From assembly GCA_902776835.1 (NCBI GenBank), contig CACYRK010000020.1:1-55876 (forward strand): a DNA stretch of 55,876 nucleotides, read 5' to 3'. The first letter of the stretch is position 1; each line of letters starts with the position of its first letter. A program made the position numbers and the translations under genes. Below are positions 34,001 through 41,370 of this stretch, one piece after another. The notes under the pieces were generated by a model. That model was not told where the DNA came from. It searched no databases and worked only from the letters and a program-made list of their open reading frames with translations. The DNA comes from an uncultured Bacteroidales bacterium (GTDB lineage Bacteria; Bacteroidota; Bacteroidia; Bacteroidales; Muribaculaceae).

Positions 34001-35145
34001 TCGAGGAAGATGCGAGAATAGGCGGTGGCGTTGGCGGTAACCTCGATGGGCTCTTTGTAGTCGTCGAAGAGGTCCTTGTAGCCCTCGGCGCTGGCATCGA
34101 GCGTGTAGTTGCCCGGCTCCAGGTCTTCAAAGACGAAGATACCGTTGTAGTTGTTGTCGACCTGGTAGGTCTTAACCACCTGGCCGTCCTTGAGCAGGCG
34201 CACCTCGGCACCGTTAATCGGGTATTGCTCGTCGATGCTGCCCTGTGCATAGTTGAACAGCGGGTGGACAATCTTCTCGTGCAGGTCTTTCACGGTACCC
34301 ATGATGTAGCCCGTGGTCTCAGGATTCAGGCCAAAGTAGTCGCACACACCGCGTGCCGTGCGCACACCTTCCTGATGGCAATAATCCATGTTCAGGGCGC
34401 GGTGGCGAGCCGGCTGGTAAGTGTGGAAGTAGCCCTCCATCAGGAAGCCCGGCGTGCCATGACGCAGCACACCCAGATAGCCTCTGAAGGTACCCAGGAC
34501 CGTGGTGGTCTCATAGGTCTCGCCGTAGAAGTTCCAGTCGCCACGAATGTTCTTGTTTGTGCGGCTGTAGTAGTTCTGCGGGTCGAGTTCGTCCATGTAG
34601 TGAGGCCCCCAGCAGGCGTCGCACATCTCGTAACTACCCTCGTTGTGCTCGTAGTCAGGGCCAACGCTCTTATCCTGACCGCGGTACAGGAACAGCGGGT
34701 AGTTGGTAGTGGAGCCCTCGGTGGTGGCGTTAGAGTGAATCGACACAAACATATCCATGTTGTTGGCGTCGACCTCACGCGCGATTTCGCTCAGCGGACG
34801 GTTGTACAGTTCAGCGTCGGCGGCTCCTGCCACGTAGGGGTACGGGCCATTCTTCACGCGGGAGTACATGATGTTGTCAGGGTCGACACCCATTTTCTCC
34901 AGAGTCTCACCCATCTTCAGAATCTTCCACAGGTTGGTGTTACTCTCGTAGAAGCCGCACGTGTCGGGACGTCCGGTCTCGGGAAGATTGGGGTAGGGGA
35001 TGGTGGCCATGGGGCGGTCGTTGGGACCCCAACTACCGTGGCCGGCATTCAGATAGATGCGCACCTGGTCGGGCGATGGCGTCTGCGCCATCGAAGCGCC
35101 GGCTGCCAGCAATGCAGCCGTGAGAAGTAAAAGTATTTTTTTCAT
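31060..35145 (-). CDS. Giant secreted N-acetylmuramoyl-L-alanine amidase with sorting tail
   Basis: This 1,361-residue exported protein has a signal peptide at 1-20. An Amidase_3 catalytic domain follows at about 25-270, with zinc ligands H36 (NAGHG), E67 (FYESN) and H137 (SIHSN) and a late Glu in FLMEGYFHTYQ. A carboxypeptidase-like beta-sandwich lies at about 300-355, then a long beta-propeller-like region (about 370-1180). A Big2-type domain follows (SITLNATDADEVTLMPGETF ... DENGLVTAG), then a C-terminal tail VKYVSTTGIESDKPFDGVN...TKVVK like those of the block at 41-54 kb. It would cleave peptide stems off peptidoglycan or its fragments outside the cell. It starts 9 bases after the gene for a small propeller protein. 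Size and added domains are unusual for an amidase and point to surface display. Confidence 0.85.
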   Translation of the reverse strand: MKKILLLLTAALLAAGASMAQTPSPDQVRIYLNAGHGSWGPNDRPMATIPYPNLPETGRPDTCGFYESNTNLWKILKMGETLEKMGVDPDNIMYSRVKNGPYPYVAGAADAELYNRPLSEIAREVDANNMDMFVSIHSNATTEGSTTNYPLFLYRGQDKSVGPDYEHNEGSYEMCDACWGPHYMDELDPQNYYSRTNKNIRGDWNFYGETYETTTVLGTFRGYLGVLRHGTPGFLMEGYFHTYQPARHRALNMDYCHQEGVRTARGVCDYFGLNPETTGYIMGTVKDLHEKIVHPLFNYAQGSIDEQYPINGAEVRLLKDGQVVKTYQVDNNYNGIFVFEDLEPGNYTLDASAEGYKDLFDDYKEPIEVTANATAYSRIFLERSDYEPPAITFENYPDPVQAPYLTMADEFNYEKSSKTFDGIEGDIKRMIVRGDTTLVLAHNAGVPAIYYIKTSTQEIVKQISTNGLTVETDNLGFYASLSDIALTADNRIVGINSVRTQQSDRMVETGYKRGTLRYYLWKSFNSDPQLWLTTQESPGAYRSDMGKSLAVSGTSTNATLVTTSTTYASSKTTRMWVMKYYDGEVTASYYTDSNNSAERPFSETLAGTDEQLTTSPLGENHFVFDGSKISPLEFTLSDVLATDSEVNSHMADDQLGVAAKGVGFFKYLGKPMMVAPYVDTDNKVAGVKVYDVTNGLAEAQLINTYGTDLAEAAPAVADGDAAPFMAAGAHVYSDKLDLILAVDNTFTKFSQLTDGAYATPRIFASALDVVRDGDNYTFTFIANSDAEEAHLIFCDAETGSEVGSMDIPNVKKGENTITVAVNDLPGENDEVMNWAVNLVGKPVNTIARINDYDEGDFSYSGILTSTIDNSTESVGFGNIYVSNRVNQPDQGVNGLYIYNADLVRVNDSPLRGGMNRFDCPYRLGVDAEGTVYIPDWSDPNSGLYLMDPTDIYGVFNQFFMGDRDADGLFTYNGVSTGSSATSAAITGTGKDTKLYVFLEDMSNNVGVYNIGNEDGTIAKTWDKAPDQIFRVGNLMLNTNCNIVPDVATDGIWVSQTRSNGNNQTSVPSFVYLDNTGYVVYNSGEGDMLYNLNGSLGSGLAINNEGDMLVVNDGNGELQFFGLDWADVDGDLTPQLTPKYSYLADSRRNDGTSHNNYIYQITFDYAGNMIATGNKLGVYSMPTDDNQTTVPARKALTVVKGEEEVVLESITLNATDADEVTLMPGETFQLAVVAYEPAEADATVTWSSSDEETATVDENGLVTAGEFFLPEGAPKRTPADDFGARPVTITATAVSNPEVTASVVIYVLPMSTGVNDMTTAKAISSVKYVSTTGIESDKPFDGVNIVVTTYQDGTMSTTKVVK

Positions 35146-35154
35146 GGCTGCTTG

Positions 35155-36060
35155 TTATTTCAGGTTAATAATATAAGCCTCGCCTGCGGGAGTCGAGAAC
35201 ACAATCTTGTGGCCATCGGCGCTGCCATAGGGATACATGGCCACCACGTCGTCGCCGGTAAGGGTCTGGCTGTTGCCTTTGAGGTCGGCAGCAACGATAG
35301 TCGAGGCGTAGATAAACTCGCCGTCGTCCTGGTCCATCATGCCGATAATCACGTTGTTGCCATACCATTGCGGAGCACGCATTGTGCCCACCTTAACACG
35401 GTTTTGGCCGTTCAGGTCGCACACGTAGGTGCCGTTGGCGGCTACGTAGTAGACCACCTTGGTGCCGTCGGGCGACAGCGAAGCCCACACGTAACTGGTG
35501 TTGGTGCCGTTGGGCGAGAACAAGCGGGTCTCGCCGTTCTCGGTAATCATCAACTGGCGATTCTTAATCGACAGCACCGGGCGGGTGACCTGGGCGGTGC
35601 CGCCACCCATGGCGCGTGCACGCAACTTGCCACCGTCGACCACAGCGGCCGTGGCACCCTGAATCTCGTAGCCCTGAAGGTCGCGCGTGGGCTCAACCAG
35701 GAGTTCAGCCTTGTGCGACACCAGGTCGTGGCTCTTAAGCGACACCATGCGCAGGTGGCGGTCGGTGTAGTTGTTCTCGCGATACACCACATGCCGGCCG
35801 TCGGCCGAAATCATGGCATCAAAACCAGCGCCGGCAGCATCGGTGATGCGTGTCGACTCGTGAGTCGTGAGGTCAAACTTAGTAAGGCCCTGGTTGGTGT
35901 TGGTCGACACCAAGATGAAGTCGCCTTGCGGGCTGATGGCCGCAACTTGATTCATCGGGTTCTCGGGCAGGGCGACTTTCTCAATCGTTCCCACCTTGAG
36001 TACCTGGGCAAACCCACTAAGTGACAAGCCTAAAGCAAATGCTAATAGTACTTTTCTCAT
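35155..36060 (-). CDS. Secreted beta-propeller (TolB/DPP-IV-like) protein
   Basis: This 301-residue protein has a signal peptide (residues 1-18, SGFAQ). Repeated blades of the form AAISPQGDFILVSTNTN, AMISADGRHVVYREN, ASLSPDGTKVVYYV and PYGSADGHKIVFST mark a six- or seven-bladed TolB/PD40-type propeller. No hydrolase domain is attached. Such propellers usually bind partners. The gene precedes the giant amidase by 9 bases on the same strand, so the two likely work together; the amidase also contains a propeller-like region. No clear -7 box is visible in the AT-rich 36061-36200 upstream. Confidence 0.75.
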   Translation of the reverse strand: MRKVLLAFALGLSLSGFAQVLKVGTIEKVALPENPMNQVAAISPQGDFILVSTNTNQGLTKFDLTTHESTRITDAAGAGFDAMISADGRHVVYRENNYTDRHLRMVSLKSHDLVSHKAELLVEPTRDLQGYEIQGATAAVVDGGKLRARAMGGGTAQVTRPVLSIKNRQLMITENGETRLFSPNGTNTSYVWASLSPDGTKVVYYVAANGTYVCDLNGQNRVKVGTMRAPQWYGNNVIIGMMDQDDGEFIYASTIVAADLKGNSQTLTGDDVVAMYPYGSADGHKIVFSTPAGEAYIINLK

Positions 36061-36274
36061 AGAGTAGTAAGGTTTTAATGTTAAACAATAAGTTATTTTG
36101 AAAATTCTTCGTTTCGATAAATTTTGGTAAAATTATAAATTTTAATTTATAAAACAATCATTACGAACGTTAAATTAAGCAAATTGCCACTTTTTATTTG
36201 CTTTTCCCGCCTTTTGTCAACTATTCCAACACCATCAAAAATGATGCTTTAAAGGACTTAAAAGTGTGACGGCT
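36061..36274. other. AT-rich spacer upstream of the propeller-amidase pair
   Basis: About 215 bases, very AT-rich to 36260, presumably holding the promoter of the propeller-amidase operon, although I cannot point to a good -33/-7 pair. No gene is seen. It passes directly into the tandem repeat at 36275. Confidence 0.5.
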
Positions 36275-36370
36275 CTGGTTCCGACTGGTTCCGACTGGTT
36301 CCGACAAGTCCGACTGGTCCGACAGGTCTGACTGGTCAGACTGGTCCGACTGGTCCGACTGGTTCCGACA
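36275..36370. repeat. Degenerate minisatellite of about 9-10-base units
   Basis: About ten copies of a unit close to TCCGACTGGT (variants with TTCC, ACAGG, TCTGAC). The first copies are exact and the middle ones diverge. In one frame it would read as Gly-Pro-Thr repeats, but no start or larger frame surrounds it. It lies between the prs terminator and the propeller gene's upstream region. Confidence 0.8.
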
Positions 36371-36386
36371 CCCCCACGATAAACTT

Positions 36387-36423
36387 AGCGCCGCCAGGTC
36401 GAGGTGGTCGACGAGGCGGCGCT
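36387..36423 (-). terminator. Terminator after prs
   Basis: A perfect 9-base GC stem (AGCGCCGCC 36387-36395 / GGCGGCGCT 36415-36423) with an inner GTCG/CGAC stem. A second small hairpin (36442-36447 / 36456-36461) overlaps the prs stop codon. There is only a short T run, so its strength is uncertain. Confidence 0.55.
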
Positions 36424-36457
36424 GGTGGTTATTGGCACGTTGTAACGGCCGGAGGCG

Positions 36458-37390
36458 TTACAGCAGATACTGTGAACTGATTGAGCGGTAGTCGTGCACG
36501 CGCTGGATGGTGTCGGCAAAGAGGCCCGCAATGCTTATTACGGTAGCCTTCGGGCACTTGCTCGTGTCGAACGGTATTGAGTCGGAGAAAATCATCTCGT
36601 CGAGGCCGCTGGCCATGATGCGCTCGCTGGCCGGGTCGCTCATGATGGCGTGCGATGCCAGAGCGCGCACAGTCTTGGCGCCAGCCTCCTTCATCAGGTT
36701 GGCTGCCGTGCAGATGGTGCCGGCGGTATCGACCATGTCGTCGACGAGGATTACGTTCTTGTCTTTCACATCGCCAATGATGGTCATCTTCTCGACCACG
36801 TTGGCTTTGGCGCGCTGCTTGTGGCAGAGCACCAGCGGCGTATTGAAGTACTTGGCGTAGGAATTGGCACGCTTTGCGCCACCCACGTCGGGGCTTGCCA
36901 TCACCAGGTCGGGCAGGTGCATCTGCTCGATGTAGGGGATGAATACCGACGAGGCGTAGAGGTGATTCACCGGCACATCGAAGAATCCCTGAATCTGGTC
37001 GGCATGCAAGTCCATGGTAATCAGGCAGTCGATGCCGGCGGCGCTAAGCAGGTCGGCGACCAACTTGGCGGCAATCGACACGCGAGGCTTGTCCTTGCGA
37101 TCCTGGCGGGCCCAGCCGAAATAGGGGATAACGGCGGCTATCGACTTGGCCGACGCGCGTTTCGCCGCGTCGATCATCAGCAACAGTTCCATAAGGTTGT
37201 CGCTGTTGGGGAAGGTCGACTGAACAAGGTAGACGTGCGCTCCGCGCACCGACTCCTCATACGACACCTCGAATTCCCCGTCGGCAAAGTGCTGGATGTT
37301 CATCTTGCCAAGTTCGATGCCCAGGTCGTGGGCAATCTGGTTTGCTACATAACGTGATTTGGTTCCCGAAAAGACTTTAAACTGACTCAT
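36458..37390 (-). CDS. prs: Ribose-phosphate pyrophosphokinase
   Basis: This 310-residue enzyme makes phosphoribosyl pyrophosphate (PRPP) from ribose-5-phosphate and ATP for nucleotide, His and Trp synthesis. The class I features are present: FADGEFEVSYEESVRG, the flexible-loop/ATP segment PYFGWARQDRKDKPRVSIAAK, DLHADQIQGFF, and the PRPP-binding loop NVILVDDMVDTAGTIC. Length is as usual. It is a single gene with its own promoter and terminator. Confidence 0.96.
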   Translation of the reverse strand: MSQFKVFSGTKSRYVANQIAHDLGIELGKMNIQHFADGEFEVSYEESVRGAHVYLVQSTFPNSDNLMELLLMIDAAKRASAKSIAAVIPYFGWARQDRKDKPRVSIAAKLVADLLSAAGIDCLITMDLHADQIQGFFDVPVNHLYASSVFIPYIEQMHLPDLVMASPDVGGAKRANSYAKYFNTPLVLCHKQRAKANVVEKMTIIGDVKDKNVILVDDMVDTAGTICTAANLMKEAGAKTVRALASHAIMSDPASERIMASGLDEMIFSDSIPFDTSKCPKATVISIAGLFADTIQRVHDYRSISSQYLL

Positions 37391-37423
37391 AGTGTTTTAA
37401 GTTTATGATGTGATATCTCTGTG

Positions 37424-37455
37424 CAAAGGTACTACTTTTCACCGACATGGCGCAA
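37424..37455 (-). promoter_or_regulatory. Promoter of prs
   Basis: On the minus strand, -7 TACCTTTG (37424-37431) is preceded by a TTG (37453-37455) at 21 bases. The start codon is about 35 bases downstream. Confidence 0.55.
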
Positions 37456-37509
37456 TATTTTCTGCGCTTTTGAGGATGAAATTTTTTATCCCTATTCAGT
37501 TATTAGTAT

Positions 37510-39153
37510 TTACGACAGTTTCCACACCACGGCGTCGTGGGCATCGATGTCGAGGCTCACGGTGCAGTCGGGCTCGAGGTGGCACTGCATATTCCCGCCG
37601 TGCAACAACTCCTGCCACGAGGTGTCGCCGCTTGGGAGACCCAGATGGTCGAAGGCGTGATGCGGAATGCGCACCCCCACGGTTACTGGTTCGGCGGCAA
37701 AATTTGCTGCCACGAGCAGCGTCTCGCCGGCAATGTGCCGCAAAAACATGTATTGCCTGTCGCATTGCGGATTGGCGTACATCAGGTCGTGCAGCATGCC
37801 TTGGCTCACTGCCGTGCTCTGCGCTATGGCCAGCACACGCTTGTAGTAGTCGCGCAACTTGTGGCGGCCGCTCAACGTCTTGCGCGACAGCCATTTGCGC
37901 AATGTTGGCACACTCCAGTAGTCGAAGATTGTGGTGCGGCCGTCCAGACCACTGTAACCCTCGGCGTCGGCTGCCGGCTCGCCAAGTTCTTGCCCGGCAT
38001 AGAGCATGAAAGGACAGCGAGTGAGCAGGGCGCTCACCACCAGGGCCGGGCGCGCCTTCATCGCGTCGCCGCAGCATTGTGGCGAAGCCAGGCGCACCTC
38101 GTCGTGATTCTCCAAGAAGTTGAGCATGTGGTCCTGGATGTCGTTGACGGTCTGCCAGCATGCGCTTATTGCTTGCGTCGACGTGTTGTGGTTCAATACG
38201 TTAATTAGTGTATCATAAAGTGTTACTTTATCATACAAATAGTCAAAACCGCCACGGTTGATGTAGTCGTGATAGAGCCTGGTGTCGTAGATTTCGGCAA
38301 TAAAAATAATGTGGGGGTACTGCTCTTTCACCTTGCCGATAGCCCACTGCCAAAACTCAACCGGCACCATGTGCGCCATGTCGCAGCGGAAGCCGTCAAC
38401 GCCCTTGCTGGCCCAGAAGAGCACGATGTCGAGCATCTTGTGCCAGGTGTCGGGGGTGGGTGAGAAGTGGCGTTGTCCGTTCCATGGGTCAACGCCGTAA
38501 TTGAGTTTCACCGTCTCATACCAGTCGTTGCGGCTTGGGGCAGCGTTGAAGCAGTCGTTGCCGGTGGCTCGGGCTGGATATTCGTAATAGGCGTCGTCGC
38601 CTTGCCCCATGTCGAAGTCGGGGCGGAATGGTTGCCCCGCAAGGTAGTAGAAGTTGTTGTTCGCATCGAAGAACTTCGTCTCGTCGTCGCCCTCGCCCAG
38701 GTCATGCACGTTGTAGGGCTTGCTGTCGCTGCAGTACTGTCGCGCAACGTGATTAGGAACGAAGTCAATAATCACTCGCAGCCCAGCATGGTGGGTGCGC
38801 TCGACAAGTGCCTCAAACTCCTGCATGCGCCGTGGCACGTCGACGGCAAGTTCGGGCGACACGTCGTAGTAGTCGCGAATTGCATATGGCGAGCCGGCAA
38901 CGCCTTTCACCACATGGCGGTTGCTGGGGGCGATGCCGTAGGCGCTGAAGTCGCTCTGCGTGGCTTGCTCGATGATTCCGGTGTACCACACGTGCGTAAC
39001 ACTCAAGGCTTTGAGGCTCTTGAGTTCACGTGCTGTGATGTCGTTAAGTTTTCCCACACCATTCTGCGTGAGGCTGCCGCCTGGCACACAGTGTTCGTTC
39101 ATATTTGTATACCAGCGCGGAAACAACTGGTATATTACGGGTTTCTTTTCCAT
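37510..39153 (-). CDS. GH13 alpha-amylase-family enzyme, cytoplasmic
   Basis: This 547-residue glycoside hydrolase family 13 protein acts on alpha-glucans. The conserved regions are in place: DFVPNH (130-135), GFRCDMAHM with nucleophile D258, FIAEIYD with acid E287, and LENHDE with D351. There is no signal peptide, so it acts in the cytoplasm on glycogen or imported maltodextrin. The N-terminus (PVIYQLFPRWYTNMNEH) resembles Bacteroidota alpha-amylases placed next to glycolysis genes. It follows pfp in the same direction but has its own strong promoter. No SusCD pair is nearby. Confidence 0.92.
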   Translation of the reverse strand: MEKKPVIYQLFPRWYTNMNEHCVPGGSLTQNGVGKLNDITARELKSLKALSVTHVWYTGIIEQATQSDFSAYGIAPSNRHVVKGVAGSPYAIRDYYDVSPELAVDVPRRMQEFEALVERTHHAGLRVIIDFVPNHVARQYCSDSKPYNVHDLGEGDDETKFFDANNNFYYLAGQPFRPDFDMGQGDDAYYEYPARATGNDCFNAAPSRNDWYETVKLNYGVDPWNGQRHFSPTPDTWHKMLDIVLFWASKGVDGFRCDMAHMVPVEFWQWAIGKVKEQYPHIIFIAEIYDTRLYHDYINRGGFDYLYDKVTLYDTLINVLNHNTSTQAISACWQTVNDIQDHMLNFLENHDEVRLASPQCCGDAMKARPALVVSALLTRCPFMLYAGQELGEPAADAEGYSGLDGRTTIFDYWSVPTLRKWLSRKTLSGRHKLRDYYKRVLAIAQSTAVSQGMLHDLMYANPQCDRQYMFLRHIAGETLLVAANFAAEPVTVGVRIPHHAFDHLGLPSGDTSWQELLHGGNMQCHLEPDCTVSLDIDAHDAVVWKLS

Positions 39154-39172
39154 TGTTGGTATTTTAACGGCA

Positions 39173-39204
39173 CAAAGTTACAAAATATTCTCCTTTTTTA
39201 CAAA
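39173..39204 (-). promoter_or_regulatory. Promoter of the GH13 gene
   Basis: On the minus strand, -7 TAACTTTG (39173-39180) and -33 TTTG (39201-39204) are 20 bases apart, and the ATG (39153) follows 19 bases after the -7 box. Confidence 0.65.
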
Positions 39205-39266
39205 CAAACCAGCGCTGTCGCACACATTATTTTATAATAGGTGGTGTGTGGAGAAGTGCAAAATAA

Positions 39267-39292
39267 AGGAGGGAACCTCGTGGCTCCCTCCT
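39267..39292 (-). terminator. Terminator after the PPi-phosphofructokinase gene
   Basis: An 11-base stem with one mismatch (39267-39277 / 39282-39292) and a 4-base loop, followed on the minus strand by a short T-rich stretch. Confidence 0.6.
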
Positions 39293-39348
39293 GCAAGCTG
39301 TTTAGAAGTTGGTTAACGCCGTCAATTACGACGGCTTTTTCGTGCTGC

Positions 39349-41001
39349 TTAATCGCCGCCCTGCTCGAAGTAAAGCGTGCGGTTGCGGCGGTCGCAAATC
39401 TCCGACGGGCCGAAGTACTGAATCGGGCCGGGGTAGAAGTAACTGGTGTTCAGTGCCCAGTCGTCGCGGTGCTGCGAGAAGGTTTTGAATGGCAGGCCGT
39501 TGAGGTCGACCAGCGCCTTGCGAATCACCGGTTTCATCTTGCCGTTGCGCTGCTCCATGTTCATCATCATGGTGATGGGGATACCGCCGGCTTCCCACTC
39601 GCTGGCGGGCTTTGCCAGGTGGCGAATCGACGACATGTAGCCCGTGGCACCACAGTTCACCAGTTGTGCGGCGTTATAGCCCAGGGCGTAGCAGTAGTCG
39701 GCGTCGAAGTTCGACGGAGCGGCACAGCGGCCCTCGTAGCCGAAGAAATGGTGCATGGCCGAGAATTTGCCCTTGAACTGGCCGGCTTCTTTCAACGCGG
39801 CAAGTTTGTTGGCTACCATCTGGCTCAGCAGTTTGTCGGTCTCGATGAGCGACACCTGCACGTTGCCGTGCGGGTCACGGTCGAGGGTGAGTTGGCGTGC
39901 CACGTTCTCGGGCAGGCTGGCATAGTGCTGGGCATTCTCCTCGCTGAGGTTCTTAAGCACAAACTCGCGCTGGGCGCTGCCTTTGAGTTTGTTAATCTCG
40001 GGGTGAGCAGCCAGCAGGTCGTTGAGTTCGGCGATAAGCGCCTTGATGGCGGGGATAAACTCGATGAGGCCCTCGGGGATGAGCACCACGCCGTAGTTGT
40101 CGCCTTGCTCCGAGCGGGCGATCACCACGCTGGTGATGTAGTCCACGATATCGTTCAGTGTCTGGTTCTTGGCCTCCACTTCCTCACTGATGAGGCAAAT
40201 GTTTGGCTGGGTCACCAGTCCGCACTCCAGTGCGATGTGCGATGCCGAGCGGCCCATCAGTTTGATGAAGTGCCAGTACTTCTTTGCCGAGTTGCAGTCG
40301 CGCTCCACGTTGCCGATGAGTTCGCCGTAGACCTTAGTGGCGGTGTCGAAACCGAACGAAGCCTCGATGAAGTCATTCTTCAGGTCGCCGTCGATGGTCT
40401 TGGGGCAGCCAATCACCTGCACGCCAGCGTTCTTAGCCTTGTAATACTCGGCCAGGGCGGCAGCGTTGGTGTTGCTGTCGTCGCCGCCGATAATCACGAT
40501 GGCGCTGATGTCAAGTTTCTTGATGATTTCGAGACCTTTCTCAAATTGCTCTTCCTTCTCAAGTTTGGTGCGGCCTGAACCAATTATGTCGAAGCCGCCG
40601 GTGTTGCGATACTCGTCGATGATGTCGGCAGTGAGTTCTTTGTAGTTGTGGTCCACGAGGCCGCCGGGGCCCATGAGGAAGCCGTACAGGTGGCTGTCGG
40701 CGTTGATGGCCTTGATGCCGTCAAACAAGCCGCTGATCACGTTGTGGCCACCAGGGGCCTGACCACCAGAGAGGATCACGCCCACATTCAGCGGACGGCC
40801 TGCAGGTGTCTCACCCTCGGCGCGCTCAAATGTCAACTGAGGCAACCCGTAGGTGTTGGGGAACAATTTCTTGATTTCGGCCTGGTCGCCAACCGACTCG
40901 GTGGGGGCGCCCTTGTGCACCTTCACAGCCCCCTGCAATGCGGGAGGCAGGTTGGGACGGTAGTTGGCACGATGCTTCTGCAATAAACTTATGTTCTTCA
41001 T
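39349..41001 (-). CDS. pfp: Diphosphate-fructose-6-phosphate 1-phosphotransferase
   Basis: This 550-residue PPi-dependent phosphofructokinase of the long type phosphorylates fructose-6-phosphate with pyrophosphate in reversible glycolysis. Motifs seen are [16 protein letters not shown] (diphosphate-binding loop), [15 protein letters not shown], and [11 protein letters not shown], the TIDxD-type motif expected of PPi enzymes, together with [12 protein letters not shown]. The ATG at 41001 is chosen; an in-frame TTG two codons upstream is less likely. Common in anaerobic Bacteroidota, which save ATP in this way. It is followed by the GH13 gene after a terminator. Confidence 0.95.
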   Translation of the reverse strand: MKNISLLQKHRANYRPNLPPALQGAVKVHKGAPTESVGDQAEIKKLFPNTYGLPQLTFERAEGETPAGRPLNVGVILSGGQAPGGHNVISGLFDGIKAINADSHLYGFLMGPGGLVDHNYKELTADIIDEYRNTGGFDIIGSGRTKLEKEEQFEKGLEIIKKLDISAIVIIGGDDSNTNAAALAEYYKAKNAGVQVIGCPKTIDGDLKNDFIEASFGFDTATKVYGELIGNVERDCNSAKKYWHFIKLMGRSASHIALECGLVTQPNICLISEEVEAKNQTLNDIVDYITSVVIARSEQGDNYGVVLIPEGLIEFIPAIKALIAELNDLLAAHPEINKLKGSAQREFVLKNLSEENAQHYASLPENVARQLTLDRDPHGNVQVSLIETDKLLSQMVANKLAALKEAGQFKGKFSAMHHFFGYEGRCAAPSNFDADYCYALGYNAAQLVNCGATGYMSSIRHLAKPASEWEAGGIPITMMMNMEQRNGKMKPVIRKALVDLNGLPFKTFSQHRDDWALNTSYFYPGPIQYFGPSEICDRRNRTLYFEQGGD

Positions 41002-41050
41002 AACCAATAAAATATTTAGTCTAAATCATGTCGATTATTCAATTCGACTG

Positions 41051-41058
41051 CAAAGTTA
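41051..41058 (-). promoter_or_regulatory. -7 box of the pfp promoter
   Basis: TAACTTTG on the minus strand, 50 bases before the start. No good -33 TTTG at the right distance. Confidence 0.45.
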
Positions 41059-41291
41059 CTCAAAATATTTTAAATTTTACTCAGCCGAATGTTATTAATA
41101 GTTATCGAGGCTAAAACTCCTTATTTTTAATCAATAAGGCAGTACAGTTTATAGAAATTACATTTGCCGAATCACACTTTTCGACCTTGTGCGATTTATG
41201 TTGCATTTCTTTTGTATGAACATTTCACCATTATTGTTTTTGGGGGTAATTTTCCATTTATGGCAAATATTTGCCTTTTTCCTTAGAATAA
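41059..41291. other. AT-rich divergent spacer between pfp and the secreted-protein block
   Basis: About 230 bases with no gene, between two outward-facing promoters (pfp at 41051 and the large secreted protein at 41292). Homopolymer A and T runs, no repeat or clear operator seen. Confidence 0.5.
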
Positions 41292-41324
41292 TTTGCCGGT
41301 AATGAAAAAAAAGTCATAAATTTG
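41292..41324 (+). promoter_or_regulatory. Promoter of the 1,020-residue secreted protein gene
   Basis: -33 TTTG (41292-41295) and -7 TAAATTTG (41317-41324) are 21 bases apart. The start codon is 46 bases downstream. Confidence 0.6.
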
Positions 41325-41370
41325 CCATGTGAAAAAACTAATATTAGTTTCATTTTAAATTCTAACACTT

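Noticed and set aside
32476..35130. Very long open frame antisense to the amidase gene.
   Set aside because: It is a shadow in GC-rich coding DNA; the sense frame has signal peptide, zinc ligands and tail, while the antisense translation is low-complexity (Val, His, Gly, Ala) without motifs.
36275..36370. Tandem repeat as coding part of a collagen-like gene (Gly-Pro-Thr units).
   Set aside because: No start codon or longer frame surrounds it, the units drift between 9 and 10 bases, and it lies between a terminator and an AT-rich spacer.
36275..36370. Tandem repeat as a CRISPR array.
   Set aside because: Units are about 10 bases with no spacers of constant length, and no cas genes are present.
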